From NCBI RefSeq assembly GCF_010078235.1, contig NZ_JAABOS010000010.1:62001-126000 (forward strand): a DNA stretch of 64,000 nt. Reading direction: 5' to 3'. Made by a program: the position numbers and the translations under genes. Positions 46,458-55,330 of the stretch are shown piece by piece (the stretch's first letter is position 1; each line of letters opens with the position of its first letter). Under the pieces are notes generated by a model. The model was not told the origin of the DNA and did not search any database. It saw only the letters and a program-made list of their open reading frames with translations. The DNA comes from Cognatundibacterium crateris (GTDB taxonomy: Bacteria > Pseudomonadota > Gammaproteobacteria > Burkholderiales > Burkholderiaceae_D).

Positions 46458-49400
46458 TTATTTCAGTGGTGGTATCGCTTGCGGCTGCAAAGCTTTAACC
46501 GGTTGCTCTTTGAGTTTGTCGCTCAGCATGCGGATGGCTGTTTCCAGTTGCTGGTCTTGGCCTATGAAGGTGGCATGTGGCAGGTTTTCTACTTCCACAT
46601 CCGGTGCCACGCCTGTGCCTTCCACCAGCCACTGGCCATCCATGCTGAACTGCGCGGTTTCAGCGGCACGTATCATGCCGCCGTCCAGCAATGCATTATT
46701 GTCGGACAGCCAGACACCGGCACCGGCGGTGCGTTTACCTACCAGCGGGCCGAGTTTGAGTACCTTGATACCGGCTGCAAATGTCTCACCATCCGAGTAA
46801 GTCAGTTCATCCACCAGCACCACCAGATGACCACGGAAAGTCTGTTGCATATTGGTGTAAGGCGAAGTACCGGCACGTGACCAGAAGGCCCAGGTTTTAC
46901 GCAAGAGTTTTTCTATGATCCAGCTGTCGATATTGCCACCACGGTTACGGCGCACATCGATGATCAGGCCATCGCGTTCGACATTGGCATAAAATTCACG
47001 CGCAAATGCATCGATGTCCTGGGCTCCCATTGCACGCAAATGCAGATAACCTATCTTGCCATTCGATGCTTGCTGTACCCGTGCTGCGCGACTTTGTTCC
47101 CAGTCGCTGTAACGCAGATTGGCATGCTTCATCATGCTGACCGGATGCACGATCACCTGATGCGGTGTCTGGTTTCCACGCTGGACTTGCAATAACACTT
47201 GCTTGTCGGCCTGATTCAGCAGCAGGTCAGAAATATCGCGTGCTTCTTTCGTGCTCTGACCATTCACTGCCAGGATTACATCGCCTTCTTTGATATTCAC
47301 GTCGGGGCGATCTAAGGGCGAACGCTCATTCGGCAAATCCGGTTCGCTGCGGTAGATGTGCTCTACTTTATAGCCTTGCGCATTGCGGCTCAGCACGGCG
47401 CCGAGTGAGGCCGGCGTGCCTTCGCTGGCTGCGCGGCGCAAATCACCGGGGCGGAATTGCGAGTGCAGGGTGCCGACTTCGCTGACCATTTGCGCCAGCA
47501 CGTCATTGAGTTCGGCACGGTCAGTTATGCGTTCTGCCAGCGGCGCATATTTGTCGCGCACCTTGAGCCAGTTGACGCCGCGCATCTGCGTGTCGAACAG
47601 GTAGTCGCGATGCATACGCCAGGCGTCGCCCAGCATTTGCTTCCATTCCAGCTTAGGATCGGACGGGAAACTCCAGTCCTGCACACTGACCTTGGCTTTG
47701 CTGATGTCATTCGGGAGTTTTGCACCGGCATCGACGATCAGGAATTCACCTGCGCTATTGCGCAACATAATATGCTTTTTATCCGCCGACAAATCGTACT
47801 GACGTATGCCGCTGATAAAGACTTCTGCCGTCGCACCCTGTTTGCTGAAGGCGATGGTTTTCAGGCTGGCGCGATCATCATTTTCACGCTCGAGTACATA
47901 TAAGCGCTTGTCATCAACCGCCAGCTGACGGTAGTTACCCGCACTGACAGGAACCTGATACAGCCGGTCTGCCAGGCCTGCGTATTCAATCGCAGGAATT
48001 GCGGCACGAGCTGCAGGTTTGGCTGCGGCTTTGTCGGCGTTTTTGTCGTTGCCAGCTGCATTCGCGTTGTCTGCCGCTTTCGGTTCAGCTTTTTCTTCTG
48101 CTTTCGGGGCGGACTTGTTCAGCTCGTCATCTGCTTTGAACGCAAAACGATTTTTCGCCTGCAGTGCCAGTGCATAAATGCCTGTGCGTTTGTCAAAGGC
48201 CGGGCCCATATTGCGGTCACCCCAGGGGGAACGGTTCGCCACCTGGAAGTTACGCTCAGACAGGAAATACAGCCATTGTCCATCTGGCGAAAATACCGGC
48301 GATTGCGATTCAAAGCGGTCGCTGGTGACAAAATGCAGCTGACGGGTATCGAGCGCATACAAGGCAATCTGATTGCGTTTGATGCTGGTTGCAGAACGCA
48401 CGATAGCCAGGGTTTTTGAGTCCGGTGACCAGACGATCTCTGCGTGATTACCGGCACCGGCTTTGCCTGCATCATCGATCAGCTGATTCTGTCTGGTGTT
48501 CAGATCGAGCAACCATAAGCGCCCGCGCTTATCGGTGTGCGCCAGATGCTTGCCATCCGGTGCAGGGAAAATTTGCAAGCGGTGGAAGTCACTGTCTTTC
48601 GTCAGTTGCTCGGCTTTACCGATGCCATTGGCCGGGAATTTCCAGATTTCGTTTTCACCGGTGGTATCAACGATCGCAAATACAGACTGATCATCATGCG
48701 AGAACACGGCGGCGCGCGCACGTGCCTGTTCCGGTATCGCCAGATCGATACGGCGCTGATTGCCGAGTCCGGCAATAGTGACTTTGCCACGCGCAGTGAA
48801 CATCAGTTTTTCTGACTTGCCAGCTAATTCGGTATCGGTCAGATAATCCAGCGGTGTACGGATCAGGCGCTTTCTTTGCTGATCAAAATCCGACACCAGA
48901 TCAATGTTGACTGTGCGGTCGGCTTTACTGTTGAGGTCGAATACATGCAGATCTGCGCCCAGCTGATATACGATCTTGCTATCGCCCAGGCTGGCACTGC
49001 GCACATCCCAGTCCTGATGGCTGGTGAGTGCTTTGGCATCGCTGCCATCCGGATTGGCGCTCCACAAATTGAATGCGCCGTTACGGTCGCTGACAAAATA
49101 CAGGCGGCCCTGCCACCACATCGGACGGCGGTTATTACTGTTTTCATTACCGGCCAGGCGGACAGCCTCTTCTTTGCTTTGCAGATCAAAACGCCACAAC
49201 TGGGCAATTGCGCCACCGCGGTAATGCTTGGCATTGTCATTGGTCATTTGCAGACCAAAGCGGGTGAAATACAGATAACGGCCGCTGTCATCCAGCACCG
49301 CTTCATTGGCATCGGCGACCGGGAAAATCCGGCGTTCCAGTGTTTTCGGATTGATCGCAGCAATCACGCGATGCGCGTTAGGACCGGTACTGTTGAGCGT

Positions 49401-49766
49401 ACTGATCAAGACTTCACCCTGCGCGGTCCAGCCCAGTACATGCACCACATCGTTATCAAAGCTGATGCGCTTAGGCAGGCCACCCTGCAAAGGCATGACA
49501 TACGCCTCAGTCGCGCCTTCATAGGAAGCGGCAAATGCCAGCCACAGGCCATCTTTGGATACCGCTGGCTGGATTTCCGCTGCCGGATGGGTGGTCAGAC
49601 GCTGCGCCTGACCGCCTTGTACGCCAACCTTCCATAAATCGCCTTCTGCGGTGAACACCACAGTATCTGCATGGACGGTGGGGAAGCGGTAATAGCCGGG
49701 CGCAGCGACAGCATTGCTGACCAGACCGCTGAGGGCCAGAGTAAGTGCGATGTTGGACAATTTCAT
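46458..49766 (-). CDS. Tricorn-protease-like S41 peptidase with beta-propeller domains, secreted
   Basis: A large exported peptidase of about 1,102 residues. A signal peptide (MKLSNIALTLALSGLVSNAV) precedes two beta-propeller sections (repeats such as DTVVFTAEGDLWKV, KDGLWLAFAASYEG, PDGKHLAHTDKRGRLWLLD and SPDGQWLYFLSERNF). A low-complexity Ala/Lys/Asp linker (about 560-600) leads to the C1, PDZ (GDVILAVNGQST) and S41 catalytic domains. Catalytic His768 lies in GTLHSQFRPGD and Ser991 in TYSDGETFAAG. The family degrades peptides produced by other proteases; bacterial secreted copies are called tricorn protease homologues. The start at 49766 directly precedes the signal peptide. Confidence 0.93.
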   Translation of the reverse strand: MKLSNIALTLALSGLVSNAVAAPGYYRFPTVHADTVVFTAEGDLWKVGVQGGQAQRLTTHPAAEIQPAVSKDGLWLAFAASYEGATEAYVMPLQGGLPKRISFDNDVVHVLGWTAQGEVLISTLNSTGPNAHRVIAAINPKTLERRIFPVADANEAVLDDSGRYLYFTRFGLQMTNDNAKHYRGGAIAQLWRFDLQSKEEAVRLAGNENSNNRRPMWWQGRLYFVSDRNGAFNLWSANPDGSDAKALTSHQDWDVRSASLGDSKIVYQLGADLHVFDLNSKADRTVNIDLVSDFDQQRKRLIRTPLDYLTDTELAGKSEKLMFTARGKVTIAGLGNQRRIDLAIPEQARARAAVFSHDDQSVFAIVDTTGENEIWKFPANGIGKAEQLTKDSDFHRLQIFPAPDGKHLAHTDKRGRLWLLDLNTRQNQLIDDAGKAGAGNHAEIVWSPDSKTLAIVRSATSIKRNQIALYALDTRQLHFVTSDRFESQSPVFSPDGQWLYFLSERNFQVANRSPWGDRNMGPAFDKRTGIYALALQAKNRFAFKADDELNKSAPKAEEKAEPKAADNANAAGNDKNADKAAAKPAARAAIPAIEYAGLADRLYQVPVSAGNYRQLAVDDKRLYVLERENDDRASLKTIAFSKQGATAEVFISGIRQYDLSADKKHIMLRNSAGEFLIVDAGAKLPNDISKAKVSVQDWSFPSDPKLEWKQMLGDAWRMHRDYLFDTQMRGVNWLKVRDKYAPLAERITDRAELNDVLAQMVSEVGTLHSQFRPGDLRRAASEGTPASLGAVLSRNAQGYKVEHIYRSEPDLPNERSPLDRPDVNIKEGDVILAVNGQSTKEARDISDLLLNQADKQVLLQVQRGNQTPHQVIVHPVSMMKHANLRYSDWEQSRAARVQQASNGKIGYLHLRAMGAQDIDAFAREFYANVERDGLIIDVRRNRGGNIDSWIIEKLLRKTWAFWSRAGTSPYTNMQQTFRGHLVVLVDELTYSDGETFAAGIKVLKLGPLVGKRTAGAGVWLSDNNALLDGGMIRAAETAQFSMDGQWLVEGTGVAPDVEVENLPHATFIGQDQQLETAIRMLSDKLKEQPVKALQPQAIPPLK

Positions 49767-49958
49767 AGTGATTGTGAGGGTTTGATGGACGGGAAAAAAC
49801 ACCGAAAAGTTGCAATAAGATCAGGGATCTTCTCGCTAATCTGGTAATAGATGTTACCGAATTGTAAGAAAAGTTGAAATCAGGAAATTGGATGTTTATA
49901 ACGTCCTCCGAATGCTAAGTATTTCCATGTGGAAACTAATTGCAAACAGGAGAGTGCG

Positions 49959-51737
49959 ATGAGACCATCTGATTTGATGAAAGTTCTGGTAATTTTGGGG
50001 ATGTCCACGGATATTTCTGTTTCTTACGCACAGAATGTGACATTTACGATTGACACCCAGGCCGAACGTAAAGCGATCAGCCCCTTGATTTACGGCTTCA
50101 ATGCCTATGCCGACGGCAGCGGCCGCGCTGGCTGGGATGCGCATGGTGGACGCGCGAATCTGGAAAGCCTGAACCTGACCTCGCGTCGTATGGGCGGCAA
50201 TAATATGACCAGCTACAACTGGGAAAACGGCGTCAGCAATTCCGGCGCAGACTGGTGTCACTCGTCGAATGCTGGCGTCAGCTATTCCAGCGGTGCCGGT
50301 AATCCGAGCCAGACTGCTGGTCTGGCCTACTATGCGCCGGGTGCGGCGATCAAGGCATTTCACGACCAGTCGCTGGCCTTGAATACCTTCTCTTTGCTGC
50401 AATTGCCCGCGGCAGGCAAATTACCTAAAGACATAGTCAATATGAACCCGCCAGGCAATTGCAATGGCTGGCCGCTGTGGCAGGATGCGCCCGGTGCATC
50501 GAATGCCGATGTTAATCGCTGGCTGACCATCGTCAATGATAAACCAGCCAGTGCCGGTGCCCTGAGCCTGGCACCTAACCTAAACGACAATGTGGTGTAC
50601 ATCGATGAAGAGCTGAACTTCATCATCAAAAAATACGGTAAGAGTTCGGCTGCGAAAGGCCTGAAAGGCTATGAGCTGGATAACGAGCCTGACCTCTGGC
50701 ATTTGTGGCCTTCGCAATTTGGTAACGGTACCCACGAGCGCCTGTATCCGCAACTGAGCACCGTCGCTGACGTCGTGCAAAAAAATCTGGACCTCGCAAC
50801 TACCATCAAACGGGTTGATCCGAGTGCTAAAACCTTTGGCCCTGCAGTCAGTGGCTACCTGGGTTTATTCAGCCTGTGGTCGGTGTGGGATGGCGCGCAG
50901 GCAAGGCAGCCAGCCGATTGGGGGCAATACAATGTGGAACCGTATATCTCGAAAAATACCGGTGACCGCTACCGCTACAACGGCATGACTTTTGCCAATG
51001 TCTATCTGGATAAAATGCGTCAGGCCTCGACCGCTGCCGGTAAGCGTTTGCTGGATGCCTTCTCCTTCCACTACTATCCGCAAGCCTCGTATGATCAGGC
51101 GACCCGGGTGCAGGCTTCACGCAGTCTGTGGGATGCGCAGTATGTGGAACCGACCTGGATCACGCAGCCTGGTTACGGTTTTACCGACGGCCGTGGTATC
51201 GCCTTACTGCCTAAGTTACAGAAATCCGTGGCTGACTTTTATCCGGGCACCAAACTGGCCGTGACGGAGTATGACTTCGGCGGACGTGATGATGTCACCG
51301 GTGCTGTGGCGCAGGCGGATGCACTGGGGGCATTCGGTAAGCAAGGCGTGTATCTGGCGAATTATTTTGGCGATGTAGAAGGCTATATCGGCGCGGCGTT
51401 TAAATTATTCCGCAACTACGACGGGAATAAGTCCGTGTTCCCTGAAGTCTCGGTCAAAGCTGTGTCCACCAATAATGGCAATGGCACTGTCTATGCTGCC
51501 GTCAGCGCCACAGACCCGAACACCCTGCACATCATCGCGATCAACCGCCTGGCAACGCCGATCACCGCCAGCGTGCAAATTAAAAATCCTGTGCTGTTTA
51601 ATTATGTACAGGCCTGGGGCGTGGATGCCAGCGGCCCGCAAGTCACAGCACGCAATGTACAGGCCACGATTACACAAAACAATTTCAGCACCAGCCTGCC
51701 CGGCTATTCAGTGATGCACTACGTGCTGAAGCCCTGA
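49959..51737 (+). CDS. Glycoside hydrolase family 44 endoglucanase/xyloglucanase
   Basis: A secreted beta-1,4-glucanase-like enzyme of 592 residues. An N-terminal signal peptide (MKVLVILGMSTDISVSYAQN region) is followed by the GH44 barrel: SPLIYGFNAYADG, NLTSRRMGGNNMTSYNWENG, the acid/base Glu243 in YELDNEPDLW and the nucleophile Glu437 in AVTEYDFGGRDDV, then a C-terminal beta domain ending in a GYSVMHYVL strand. No carbohydrate-binding module is attached. AGGAG precedes the ATG at 49959. GH44 enzymes cut cellulose, xyloglucan and related glucans; no further plant-polysaccharide genes lie close by, though a TonB receptor is found 28 kb away. Confidence 0.93.
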   Translation: MRPSDLMKVLVILGMSTDISVSYAQNVTFTIDTQAERKAISPLIYGFNAYADGSGRAGWDAHGGRANLESLNLTSRRMGGNNMTSYNWENGVSNSGADWCHSSNAGVSYSSGAGNPSQTAGLAYYAPGAAIKAFHDQSLALNTFSLLQLPAAGKLPKDIVNMNPPGNCNGWPLWQDAPGASNADVNRWLTIVNDKPASAGALSLAPNLNDNVVYIDEELNFIIKKYGKSSAAKGLKGYELDNEPDLWHLWPSQFGNGTHERLYPQLSTVADVVQKNLDLATTIKRVDPSAKTFGPAVSGYLGLFSLWSVWDGAQARQPADWGQYNVEPYISKNTGDRYRYNGMTFANVYLDKMRQASTAAGKRLLDAFSFHYYPQASYDQATRVQASRSLWDAQYVEPTWITQPGYGFTDGRGIALLPKLQKSVADFYPGTKLAVTEYDFGGRDDVTGAVAQADALGAFGKQGVYLANYFGDVEGYIGAAFKLFRNYDGNKSVFPEVSVKAVSTNNGNGTVYAAVSATDPNTLHIIAINRLATPITASVQIKNPVLFNYVQAWGVDASGPQVTARNVQATITQNNFSTSLPGYSVMHYVLKP

Positions 51738-51785
51738 TTCCTGCCCCGGCAATTCAGCGCGGACTTTCCACGGCCCGCAGCAAGC

Positions 51786-51818
51786 AACCGCTCACCGGCA
51801 ACGGCGAGCGGTTTTTTT
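51786..51818 (+). terminator. Rho-independent terminator of the GH44 gene
   Basis: Stem AACCGCTC / GAGCGGTT with a 12-nt loop and a T run, 50 bp after the GH44 stop codon. Confidence 0.88.
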
Positions 51819-51988
51819 GTCACCGGCTTTCTGCCTGCGGCAGCAGAGCCACACAAAAGGCCAGGGAAGCAGCCAAACCGCGCAAAATTGTCATCAATGC
51901 GGAGTTCAGCATAGCGATTTGTCAGCAGTCGTTATAAAGTCTTGGTTTGACGAATGTGTAAATAAAGATAACTGCACAGCACTATGGG

Positions 51989-52150
51989 ATGCATCTGTTG
52001 CGCCGTGTGCACCAGGTGATTCCACCTTACGGTGCTACACAAAACCAGATTCCTGTGCCTTCAATTGATGACATAACTTCCTTGCTTGACTACGCTGATC
52101 ACTTTATAGACGGAGAGATGGAAATGGTATTTACAGCAGAAGTCCCTTAA
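51989..52150 (+). pseudogene. Remnant reading frame with degenerate linker repeat (copy A)
   Basis: A 53-codon frame that begins MHLLRRVHQVIPPYGATQNQ and ends DYADHFIDGEMEMVFTAEVP. The first part matches at DNA level a stretch near 52805-52860 (HLLCRIGQGIPPYRVAIKTS), with most bases identical over about 50 bp. The frame is the same as that of the next gene; one TAA separates them. Just upstream (51870-51935) the translated stretch KPRKIVINAEFSIAI resembles SPKNIINAAFGIVI at 53570-53615. These look like decayed pieces of a tandemly repeated gene. The 170 bases before it, after the GH44 terminator, hold only such remnants. Confidence 0.4.
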
Positions 52151-52156
52151 GTACAA

Positions 52157-52783
52157 TTGGCACTAGGAAATAGTGTGCATTCATCTACAGCTAAAGTGCG
52201 GGATCCCAATCTGATGGAGACTTGTCGGGATGTGGGCAATCAGGAGCGTCATGTGGGCTCTGCGGTAAATAACTTTGTTGTTGGAGGGGCGGCACTTACA
52301 GCGCTCGGATATAAGTGGAGTGAGAAATTAGGTGGTTATGATGTTCTTCAGAGTTTGAGGGACAATTCAAAATTATATATAGTTAACCTACCAAAACATG
52401 GTGTGGTTTACCAAACGGATAGTGATAAAACACATTTTCTGGTTTCATACAAAGCCGACGCCGAATATGTGGGTCAAGACAGTTTTACAATTGGCTTCGA
52501 TACCTTCGCGAGATCTGGAAAACCGGTAACAATCAAAGTGAAATTTAACTTGGCAGTCATGGAGAGGATCGGTGAAAATCCACAAAAATGCGAAAGCATG
52601 ACGTTTAGTTCATTATCAACTTCGAACCCTTATTTTTCACGGTTCTTGCCAGTTCAATTCAAACATCTTATTGACAATTCTGTCAGCGAAAACACAGGCA
52701 CAGCTACCACCGCTCAAATCATGCTGGACACCAACGCAGCAAGGCCACGGCTGGTTCAGCGACAAAGCTTTAAGGTGGAATGA
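52157..52783 (+). pseudogene. Secreted Ig-like/matrixin-like protein remnant, probably frameshifted
   Basis: About 208 codons of no named family. The centre looks like an Ig- or cadherin-like domain: LPKHGVVYQ..., SYKADAEYVGQDSFTI, KPVTIKVKF. Towards the end comes AQIMLDTNAA, after which the frame departs; deleting one A at about 52739 restores GHGWFSDKALRWNEL, the continuation of the LDxNAAGHGWF motif known from putative matrixin-like metallopeptidase regions of large secreted bacterial proteins. With that correction the frame runs on into the next gene. No good start codon exists: TTG at 52157 follows a stop and no signal peptide is seen. It therefore appears broken at both ends. GC is lower than in flanking genes. 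Confidence 0.5.
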
Positions 52784-52949
52784 ATTAGTCGGGTACAAAG
52801 GGAATCATCTTTTGTGCCGTATAGGCCAAGGGATTCCGCCTTACCGTGTCGCCATCAAAACATCGCAACATATTGAATCCGCGACCTCGGTTTCAAATAA
52901 CTCTCAAGCAAGCAATTCAGAACTTGTAACCAGTTTAAAAGAGGATGAC

Positions 52950-53486
52950 ATGCTCAAAACATTATCCGCAGCAGCACTGGCTTTCATGTTTTCTGGTTCG
53001 GCTGAAGCTGCGAAGCAGCGCCCTTACATCGAGCCGGCAAAGGTAAATGCGCGAACTATAGGCAGTTGCGAATTGTATGACCCCGAGATGAGAGACTGGC
53101 ATCCAAATACGCTGAATCCGCTGAGCGCTATTGACGATTATGTAGCGTCTTATCAGAAGGCTTTTTTAAAGGAGTTGAAACCTGACGACTATTCTTTGAA
53201 ATACGTCGAACAGCCAAAGAATGGCATCATTAGATCAGAAGAACCACTGACTCAAGATAGCTGGCCGCTGGATTACTATGTGCCACTGAACGGTTTCAAA
53301 GGGAATGATCGTTATGTCGCTGAGCTTACGGTTAAGGGTGTTAAATTCAAGGTCGTAGGCTATATCCGGCCATCAGCGGATATCATGTCAGGTTACAGTG
53401 TCGTTTGTCATCGCTTAGGCTTGCCGAGCACGGCCTGGAAAATTGCCGATGCGGCGGATAAGACCAAAAGACGGAATGAATTGTAG
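52950..53486 (+). CDS. Hypothetical secreted protein, paralogue of the preceding remnant
   Basis: A 178-residue exported protein. GAGG stands 5 nt before the ATG and a signal peptide is clear (MLKTLSAAALAFMFSGSAEA). The mature part has VEQPKNGIIRS..., LDYYVPLNGFKGNDRYVAEL and VKFKVVGYIRPS, the same P-K-x-G, Y-x-P, G-x-D pattern as the preceding remnant, so the two are tandem paralogues with an Ig-like fold. The C-terminus KTKRRNEL aligns with ...LRWNEL of the remnant and then meets a stop. Two cysteines (SCELYD and VVCHRLG) may form a disulfide. Function unknown. Confidence 0.62.
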   Translation: MLKTLSAAALAFMFSGSAEAAKQRPYIEPAKVNARTIGSCELYDPEMRDWHPNTLNPLSAIDDYVASYQKAFLKELKPDDYSLKYVEQPKNGIIRSEEPLTQDSWPLDYYVPLNGFKGNDRYVAELTVKGVKFKVVGYIRPSADIMSGYSVVCHRLGLPSTAWKIADAADKTKRRNEL

Positions 53487-53848
53487 GGCGTCATGGATTT
53501 CGTCTAAGCCCCTTACCGTGTTACCGCCTTGGTACCGCCAACTTCAATCAAGCTACGCAAACAGAAACCAGAGCACAAAAATCACCCAAAAACATCATAA
53601 ATGCGGCATTCGGCATAGTCATCTGGAAATTGTCTGCAGAAAGTAAGGCTCTCTGAAAATAGGAAGTGACGATATTTGCATAGACTTGATGCTGGCGCAG
53701 GCGATGGATACGGGCAATCGGGCAGGGTATTGCGGTGTTCGTCAGGTCTGAAAAGCAAACTAGCCATGCGTGTGCATGGCTAGTTTGTTTGGCGCATAGG
53801 GCAGGCGTCGTTACGGTGACGCTGCCTGTTCTGAAACTATCCGTGTGA
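53487..53848. other. Degenerate repeat remnants and terminator before argD
   Basis: The first 160 bases translate to pieces (APYRVTAL, SPKNIINAAFGIVI) that resemble remnants at 51870-52060 and 52805-52860, with several stops. The remaining sequence holds a strong hairpin and no gene. Confidence 0.45.
53757..53790. terminator. Bidirectional terminator-like hairpin downstream of argD
   Basis: A 13-bp perfect stem AAACTAGCCATGC / GCATGGCTAGTTT with a GTGT loop. T-rich sequence follows on both strands (TTTGTTT on plus, TTTGCTTTT on minus), and it lies 60 bp after the argD stop. Confidence 0.75.
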
Positions 53849-55039
53849 TCAGCCTTTGATGTCGCGCAGGATGGCTTTGAGGCTGCTCAGCATCAGGTCC
53901 AGTTCTTCGCGGGTTACGTTCAGGGCTGGCATGAAGCGCAGCAGGTCAGGGCGTGGGGAGTTCAGCAGCAGGCCGACCGGTTCCAGATTGCGGGCTTTTT
54001 CCACGATTTCTGCGCCGATGTTGTCACCCAGTTTCAGCGCGCGCAGCAAGCCTTCGCCGCGTTCGCCTTGCAGGCCAAATTCTTCCGACAGTTTGATCAG
54101 TTCCGCGCTCAGGTAAGCGGCTTTTTGTTTGACTTCATCCAGGAAACCCGGTTTGGTCAGTTCTTTGAGCACGGCGATACCAACCGCTGTCATCAGTGGC
54201 GCGCCATTGTAGGTGCCGCCCTGATCACCTGGTACGAAGCAGGCGACTGCTTCGCGGCACAGCAGTGCGCCGAGTGGAACGCCGCCGCCTATGCCTTTCG
54301 CCAGGGTCATGATGTCTGGTTCGATACCGGACAACTGATAGCCAAACAATTCGCCGGTGCGGCCCATGCCAGTCTGTACTTCATCCACGATCAGCAGGAT
54401 GCCGTGCTTCTGGGTTAAGGCGCGCAGTTGCTGCATGAATTCGCGGCTGGCCGGTATCACACCGCCTTCGCCTTGTACTGGTTCCAGCATGACGGCGACG
54501 GTTTTATCGCTGATCAGTTTTTCGACTGAAGCGATGTCATTCAGATCGGCTTTCGGGAAGCCAGACACTTGCGGTGCGAACAAAGTATCCCAGCCCGGTT
54601 TGCCGGAAGCTGACATGGTTGCCAGGGTGCGGCCGTGGAAACCATGATCAAAAGTGATGATTTCAAATGCGCCGTTTTTATTCAGCTGACCCCATTTACG
54701 CGCCAGTTTGATTGCGCCTTCATTGGCTTCGGCACCGCTGTTGGTGAAGAATACGCGGTCGAAGCAGGATTGCTGGGTCAGCATGGTCGCCAGTTCTACC
54801 ATAGGCGCATTGTAGAAAGCTGGTGAAGGATTCAGCAGTTTTTTAGACTGGCTGACCAGGGCTTCGTGTATCACAGCCGGGCTGTGGCCCAGACAGTTCA
54901 CCGCCCAACCTTGCAAATAGTCCAGATAGCGTTTGCCGGTATGATCGGTCAGCCACATGCCGCTGCCTTCAGTAAAAACGATTTCCGGGCGCGGCGTGAT
55001 GTACATCAGAGAATTTACGTTGTACTGACTGAATTCCAT
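53849..55039 (-). CDS. argD: Acetylornithine aminotransferase family protein (class III PLP aminotransferase)
   Basis: Catalyses the transamination of N-acetylornithine in arginine biosynthesis (and often succinyldiaminopimelate in lysine synthesis). The 396-residue product shows [31 protein letters not shown], the PLP-pyridine aspartate in [15 protein letters not shown] (D219) and the Schiff-base lysine in [13 protein letters not shown] (K248), followed by [12 protein letters not shown]. The usual TT(H)GSTFGGNPL-type loop is replaced by the latter variant, so ornithine- or other omega-aminotransferase activity is possible. The start has AGGAG 10 nt upstream and fits the family length. It is transcribed alone. 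Confidence 0.85.
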   Translation of the reverse strand: MEFSQYNVNSLMYITPRPEIVFTEGSGMWLTDHTGKRYLDYLQGWAVNCLGHSPAVIHEALVSQSKKLLNPSPAFYNAPMVELATMLTQQSCFDRVFFTNSGAEANEGAIKLARKWGQLNKNGAFEIITFDHGFHGRTLATMSASGKPGWDTLFAPQVSGFPKADLNDIASVEKLISDKTVAVMLEPVQGEGGVIPASREFMQQLRALTQKHGILLIVDEVQTGMGRTGELFGYQLSGIEPDIMTLAKGIGGGVPLGALLCREAVACFVPGDQGGTYNGAPLMTAVGIAVLKELTKPGFLDEVKQKAAYLSAELIKLSEEFGLQGERGEGLLRALKLGDNIGAEIVEKARNLEPVGLLLNSPRPDLLRFMPALNVTREELDLMLSSLKAILRDIKG

Positions 55040-55090
55040 TCTGGACTCCTGTGATCAAGCAAGGGTGGATAAAAAATTAAATATGAACAG

Positions 55091-55125
55091 AAAAACAAAA
55101 AGCCACAGGGGCGGCCTGTGGCTTT
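55091..55125 (-). terminator. Rho-independent terminator of the 2Fe-2S oxidoreductase gene
   Basis: Minus-strand stem AAAGCCACAGG / CCTGTGGCTTT (11 bp, 5-nt loop) followed by a T-rich tract. It lies 205 bp after the oxidoreductase stop codon and 50 bp before the argD start. The stretch between holds an imperfect GCTCGC/GCGAGC hairpin (about 55180) and nothing else recognisable. Confidence 0.8.
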
Positions 55126-55330
55126 GGTCTGGTGCTGCACGCTCATTTGACGCGCAGGTACACTAACACATCCGCCCAGGCTCGCAGAGCGAGCGGCGAC
55201 GTCGCACGATATTTGGTGAGGACATGTCAGCAGAAATTTTCATAAAACGGATAGTAGGACTTTTTGCGCACTGCGTCAAAATAAATTTCCACCCGTTTCA
55301 GAATTTTTTCTGCTTACCTGTTTCCTGCAC

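Noticed and set aside
51817-52068. An 83-codon frame just after the GH44 terminator
   Set aside because: No ribosome site; better explained as remnants of the repeated region read in a different frame.
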